From positions 1-10,223 of the forward strand of contig JAFECV010000039.1 in NCBI GenBank assembly GCA_018241985.1: DNA of 10,223 nucleotides, in the 5' to 3' direction. The notes under the pieces were generated by a model, which ran no database searches, was not told the origin of the DNA, and saw nothing but the letters and a program-made list of their open reading frames with translations. The stretch is from Pseudomonadota bacterium. Its GTDB lineage: Bacteria; Pseudomonadota; Gammaproteobacteria; Burkholderiales; Burkholderiaceae_C. Positions 7,070 through 10,223 of the stretch are shown here, one piece after another; within the stretch, counting starts at the first letter, position 1, and every line of letters starts with the position of its first letter. The translations under genes were made by a program, and so were the position numbers.

Positions 7070-7209
7070 GTAAGGTAGGCGTCCAGCCGGAGCGGTACCG
7101 GTGTTCACGGTGGGCGTGTTCGCCGCCGCGCTGATCAAACGACCAGTGCGCGTGCAGCCGTTTGTGCGGCCTGCCCCGCGGGTCGCCTGTGCAGACGACA
7201 ATCGAAGGC

Positions 7210-7824
7210 ATGGAAACGTCGCGCCACCCAAGGATCGAGCACGCCGCCCGACTGGCCGGCGGCCAGGGCGCATCGCCCTGGGTGCAACGCTGGTCGCATC
7301 TGGTGCCGGCCGGCGGCACGGTGCTCGACGTCGCCTGCGGGCAGGGCCGGCACCTGCGCTGGTTTTATGAACGAAATCACGCTGTAGTGGGCGTCGATCG
7401 TTCGCAGGATGCTCTCGATTTCGTAGCAGACCTGAAGCGGGCCGGGCGCGCGGAGCTGATCTGCGCCGACCTGGAGAGCGGCCCGTGGCCGCTCGCCGAT
7501 CGGCGCCGGTTCGACGCGGTCGTCGTCACGAACTACCTGTGGCGTCCGCTGCTGCCGCGGCTGGTCGAGAGCGTCGCGCCCGGCGGCGTGCTGATCTACG
7601 AGACCTTCGCCGTCGGCAACGAGACGGTCGGCCGGCCGTCGCGCGCCGACTTTCTGCTGCAGCCGGGCGAGCTGCTGGCCGCCTGCGCGGCGCTGCGGGT
7701 GGTCGCGTACGAGGACGGTTTTCTTGACCGGCCGGCGCGCTTCGTGCAGCGTATCGCGGCAGTGCATCCGTTGCCCGGCGCGCAGCCGGAGCGCTACCTG
7801 CTCGACGCTGGGCGGGTTCGGTAA
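7210..7824 (+). CDS. Class I SAM-dependent methyltransferase (TehB-like)
   Basis: The 204-residue protein carries the Rossmann-type SAM fold: motif I VLDVACGQGRHLRWF (about 38-52), the acidic residue ending strand 2 in VVGVDRSQDAL, CADLESG, then FDAVVVTNYLWRPLLPRLVESVAPGGVLIYETF with a post-motif like that of TehB/UbiE-type enzymes. The substrate is not evident. I choose the ATG at 7210 (METSRHPRIEHAARLAGG) with GAAGG just upstream, rather than the in-frame TTG at 7162. The preceding 140 bases (7070-7209) hold no gene or hairpin terminator I can support. A methyltransferase just before dapA is, as I recall, common in Burkholderiales, so this is probably a housekeeping neighbour. dapA follows after 31 bases. 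Confidence 0.88.
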   Translation: METSRHPRIEHAARLAGGQGASPWVQRWSHLVPAGGTVLDVACGQGRHLRWFYERNHAVVGVDRSQDALDFVADLKRAGRAELICADLESGPWPLADRRRFDAVVVTNYLWRPLLPRLVESVAPGGVLIYETFAVGNETVGRPSRADFLLQPGELLAACAALRVVAYEDGFLDRPARFVQRIAAVHPLPGAQPERYLLDAGRVR

Positions 7825-7827
7825 AAT
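7822..7827 (+). promoter_or_regulatory. Possible -10 element of the dapA-bamC operon
   Basis: TAAAAT overlaps the methyltransferase stop codon and lies 28 bases before the dapA ATG. The corresponding -35 region is a poor match to TTGACA, so this is only a weak promoter prediction; dapA may instead be co-transcribed with the methyltransferase. Confidence 0.3.
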
Positions 7828-7855
7828 GCCCGTTTCCCCGTAAAGAGCGACGGAC

Positions 7856-8749
7856 ATGACCCCGATTACCGGCAGCATCGTTGCCCTGGTGACCCCGATG
7901 CAGGAAGACGGCAGCGTGGACTACCCCGCGCTGCGCAAGCTGATCGACTGGCACATCGCCGAGGGCACGGACTGCATCAGCGTGGTCGGCACCACCGGCG
8001 AGTCGCCGACGGTGAACGTCGAGGAGCATTGCGAGATCATCCGCGTGTCGGTCGAGCAGGCGAAGAAGCACGGCGCGCGGCCGGTCCCGATCATGGCCGG
8101 CTGCGGCGCGAACTCCACCGCGGAAGCGATCGAACTCACGCGCTTTGCGAAAGAGGTCGGCGCCGACTGCCACCTGCAGGTCGTGCCCTACTACAACAAG
8201 CCGGGCCAGGAAGGCCAGTACCGACACTTCAAGGCGATCGCCGAGGCGGTGGACCTGCCGATGGTGCTGTACAACGTGCCCGGCCGCTCGGTCGCCGATC
8301 TGCAGCACGACACCGTGCTGCGCCTGGCGCAGGTGCCGGGCATCGTAGCCATCAAGGAAGCGACCGGCGACATCGAGCGCGCGCAATGGCTGCTGCGCGA
8401 CCTGCCGAAGAGCTTCTCGGTGTATTCGGGCGACGACCCGACCGCGGTCGCGCTGATGCTGTGCGGCGGCCAGGGCAACATCAGCGTCACCGCGAACATC
8501 GCGCCGCGCGCGATGCACGAGCTGTGCGTCGCCGCGATCGCCGGCGACGCGCGCCGCGCGATGGACATCCAGCGCCGGCTGATGCCGCTGCACAAGCACC
8601 TGTTCGTCGAAGCCAACCCGATGCCGCTGAAGTGGGCGATGGCCCGCCTGGGCCTGTGCGGCGGTACGATGCGCCTGCCGATGACCCCGATCGCGCCGGC
8701 GAGCCAGGCCGTGGTCGAAGCCGCGCTGCGCGCGTCCGGCCTGCTGTGA
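7856..8749 (+). CDS. dapA: 4-hydroxy-tetrahydrodipicolinate synthase (DapA)
   Basis: DapA condenses pyruvate with L-aspartate-4-semialdehyde in the first committed step of lysine and meso-diaminopimelate synthesis, in the cytoplasm, as a TIM-barrel tetramer. The 297 residues are full length (E. coli 292). Key residues are visible: GTTGES with Thr46/Thr47, Tyr113 in [10 protein letters not shown], Tyr139 and Arg144 in LYNVPGRS, and the Schiff-base Lys167 in VAIKEATGD. These match Thr44/45, Tyr107, Tyr133, Arg138 and Lys161 of E. coli. The ATG at 7856 is preceded by AGAG eight bases upstream. bamC follows after 19 bases, so the two are very likely one operon. Nothing is unusual in the catalytic set. 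Confidence 0.98.
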   Translation: MTPITGSIVALVTPMQEDGSVDYPALRKLIDWHIAEGTDCISVVGTTGESPTVNVEEHCEIIRVSVEQAKKHGARPVPIMAGCGANSTAEAIELTRFAKEVGADCHLQVVPYYNKPGQEGQYRHFKAIAEAVDLPMVLYNVPGRSVADLQHDTVLRLAQVPGIVAIKEATGDIERAQWLLRDLPKSFSVYSGDDPTAVALMLCGGQGNISVTANIAPRAMHELCVAAIAGDARRAMDIQRRLMPLHKHLFVEANPMPLKWAMARLGLCGGTMRLPMTPIAPASQAVVEAALRASGLL

Positions 8750-8768
8750 TCCTCCCCACATCCCATTC

Positions 8769-9875
8769 ATGAAGCTGAAACTGAATCGGTGCACCCGACC
8801 GGCGCTGCTGGTCCTGGTCGCGGTGGCGCTTGGCGCCTGCTCGTCGCTGCAGGGCGACAAGATCGACTACAAGAGCGCGAGCTCGGCGCCGGGCCTCGAG
8901 GTGCCGCCGGATCTGACGCAGCTCGCAACCGACAACCGCTACGCGATCCCCGGCGCGGCGGTGACCGCGAGCGGCTACCAGAATGCACAGGCCAAGGCGA
9001 CGGCGGAGCAGCCGGGCGTCGCGCCGAACGCGATCGGCGACATTCGCATCGAGCGCGACGGCAATGACCGCTGGCTGGTGGTGAACCGCCCCGCGGACAA
9101 GCTGTGGGAACCGGTACGCGAGTTCTGGCAGGAGAACGGTTTTCTGCTGACGCAGGATGACCGCAAGCTCGGCGTGATGGAGACCGACTGGGCCGAGAAC
9201 CACGCCAAGCTGCCGCAGGACATCATCCGCCGCACGATCGGCAAGGTGTTCGGCTCGTTGTACGACACCGGCGAGCGCGACAAATTCCGCACCCGGTTCG
9301 AGCAGGCGGGCCCCGACACCACCCACATCTACATCAGCGAGCGCAGCATGGTCGAGGTCTACAGCGACTCGCAGAAGACGCAGACCGTCTGGCAGCCGCA
9401 GCCACCCGATCCGGGGATCGAAGCCGAATTCCTGCGGCGCCTGATGATCAAGCTCGGCGCCACGCAGCAGCAGTCGAAGGAGTTGCTGGCCACCGCCGCC
9501 GTGGTCAAGCCGGTCGCGCGCGTGACCACGCTGAACGACCAGCCGGTGCTGCAGATGGGCGAGGACTTCGAGCGCGCATGGCGCCGCGTCGGGCTGACGC
9601 TGGACCGCGCCGGATTCACCGTCGAGGACCGCGACCGCAGCAAGGGCCTGTACTACGTCCGCTACGTCGACCCGACCGTGCAGGCCAAGGAGCCGGGCTT
9701 CTTCTCGCGCATGTTCGGCGAGAAGGCGACGAAGAACCCGCCGCATCAGTTCCGCATCGCGCTGCAGAGCCAGGGCAATTCGACCACGGTGTCGGTGCAG
9801 GACCCGAACGGCGCGCCCGACACCTCGGCCAACGCGAAGCGCATCGTCCAGGTCATCGCCGACGATCTGAACTGA
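8769..9875 (+). CDS. bamC: Outer membrane protein assembly lipoprotein BamC
   Basis: BamC (formerly NlpB/DapX) is an accessory lipoprotein of the Bam complex that inserts beta-barrel proteins in the outer membrane. The 368-residue product begins with a lipoprotein signal: LNRCTRPALLVLVAVALGAC with the lipobox LGAC and acylated Cys24. An unstructured BamD-binding segment follows (GDKIDYKSASSAPGLEVPPDL), which is the most conserved part of the family. Two helix-grip domains come next, the first about 90-215 (DRWLVVNRPADKLWEPVREFW) and the second about 250-367. The length is near that of E. coli BamC (344). The position directly after dapA matches the E. coli dapA-nlpB pair. No strong Shine-Dalgarno is seen before 8769, consistent with read-through or coupling from dapA. 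Confidence 0.93.
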   Translation: MKLKLNRCTRPALLVLVAVALGACSSLQGDKIDYKSASSAPGLEVPPDLTQLATDNRYAIPGAAVTASGYQNAQAKATAEQPGVAPNAIGDIRIERDGNDRWLVVNRPADKLWEPVREFWQENGFLLTQDDRKLGVMETDWAENHAKLPQDIIRRTIGKVFGSLYDTGERDKFRTRFEQAGPDTTHIYISERSMVEVYSDSQKTQTVWQPQPPDPGIEAEFLRRLMIKLGATQQQSKELLATAAVVKPVARVTTLNDQPVLQMGEDFERAWRRVGLTLDRAGFTVEDRDRSKGLYYVRYVDPTVQAKEPGFFSRMFGEKATKNPPHQFRIALQSQGNSTTVSVQDPNGAPDTSANAKRIVQVIADDLN

Positions 9876-9890
9876 AAAAGCCGCTGCGCC

Positions 9891-10223
9891 ATGCTGAGAT
9901 TCATCAGCCTGGGCAGCGGCAGCTCCGGCAATGCGACGCTGGTCGAGGCCCAGAGCGGCACGCTCACCACGCGCCTGCTGATCGATTGCGGCTTTGCGCT
10001 GCGGCAGCTCGATGCACGGCTCGAGCGCGCGGGGCTCGCGGCCGGGCAGATCGATGCGGTGTTCGTCACGCACGAGCACAGCGACCATGTCGGCTGCGCG
10101 GTCCAGCTCGCGCGGCGCGAACGCATTCCGCTGTGGACCAGCCATGGCACCTGGGCGGCGCTGGGCCAGCCGGAACCGGGCGAATCTGGCGGCGTCGCGC
10201 GCGACGGCCAGGCGATCGCCCTC
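9891..10223 (+). CDS. MBL-fold metallo-hydrolase, YycJ/WalJ-like, C-terminus cut by the window edge
   Basis: The frame from the ATG at 9891 stays open for 111 codons to the right edge. It starts MLRFISLGSGSSGNATLVE, the typical N-terminus of YycJ/WalJ-like metallo-beta-lactamase-fold proteins, and has the metal-binding motif THEHSDH with His61, His63, Asp65 and His66. Relatives are thought to be nucleases or phosphodiesterases; the substrate here is not known. Family length is about 255-265 residues, so more than half is missing. The start lies 15 bases after the bamC stop, suggesting the same operon. Only the N-terminal half of the active site can be judged. Confidence 0.92.
   Translation, partial: MLRFISLGSGSSGNATLVEAQSGTLTTRLLIDCGFALRQLDARLERAGLAAGQIDAVFVTHEHSDHVGCAVQLARRERIPLWTSHGTWAALGQPEPGESGGVARDGQAIAL

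Noticed and set aside
7162..7209. TTG start adding 16 residues to the methyltransferase
   Set aside because: The ATG at 7210 has GAAGG before it and the protein from there matches the fold; the extension looks non-conserved.
7070..7209. Terminator or small gene after the NTF2-like gene
   Set aside because: Short GC-rich inverted repeats such as CGGTACCG occur, but there is no stable stem with a T-tract and no supported small reading frame.
8487..10145. 552-codon open frame antisense to dapA, bamC and the MBL hydrolase
   Set aside because: It spans three well-supported genes and has a low-complexity Arg/Ala/His composition, a shadow frame.

Overview
The window looks like the chromosome of a GC-rich betaproteobacterium of the order Burkholderiales, most likely Comamonadaceae or a close relative. 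The evidence is the strong GC bias at third codon positions, a Burkholderiales-type ParC ATP-independent core, the dapA-bamC-MBL hydrolase order, and a short intergenic element resembling a dispersed repeat I remember from Comamonadaceae genomes. No phage, transposase, CRISPR array, tRNA or rRNA is visible.

Left part (1-5790, all minus strand): in transcription order this reads tetR, parE, a stray 26-codon gene remnant, a PD-(D/E)XK nuclease of the YhcG/DUF1016 family, and the N-terminal four fifths of parC, which runs off the left edge. ParE and ParC form topoisomerase IV, the decatenase that separates daughter chromosomes. The nuclease gene, with its lower GC and the tail of a lost partner gene, looks like an insertion between them. 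Two related palindromes sit inside the nuclease reading frame, and a degenerate dispersed repeat fills the gap before parC.

Middle part (5790-7069): a TetR-family repressor gene is divergent from a two-gene operon encoding a membrane di-iron hydroxylase (sterol desaturase/fatty acid hydroxylase superfamily) and a small NTF2/SnoaL-like protein. The genes of the operon overlap by ATGA. The divergent spacer carries two matching palindromes, one lying between a good -35 and a plausible -10, so the module appears self-contained and TetR-controlled. Its substrate is unknown. This is the most interesting unit in the window.

Right part (7210-10223, all plus strand): a class I SAM-dependent methyltransferase, dapA (4-hydroxy-tetrahydrodipicolinate synthase, lysine and meso-diaminopimelate synthesis), bamC (outer-membrane assembly lipoprotein) and the start of a YycJ/WalJ-like metallo-beta-lactamase-fold hydrolase. 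The last three look like a housekeeping operon; dapA-bamC adjacency is also known from Escherichia coli.

I see no clearly new multi-gene system. The leads worth following are the TetR-controlled hydroxylase/NTF2 module and the nuclease insertion that splits the topoisomerase IV genes.
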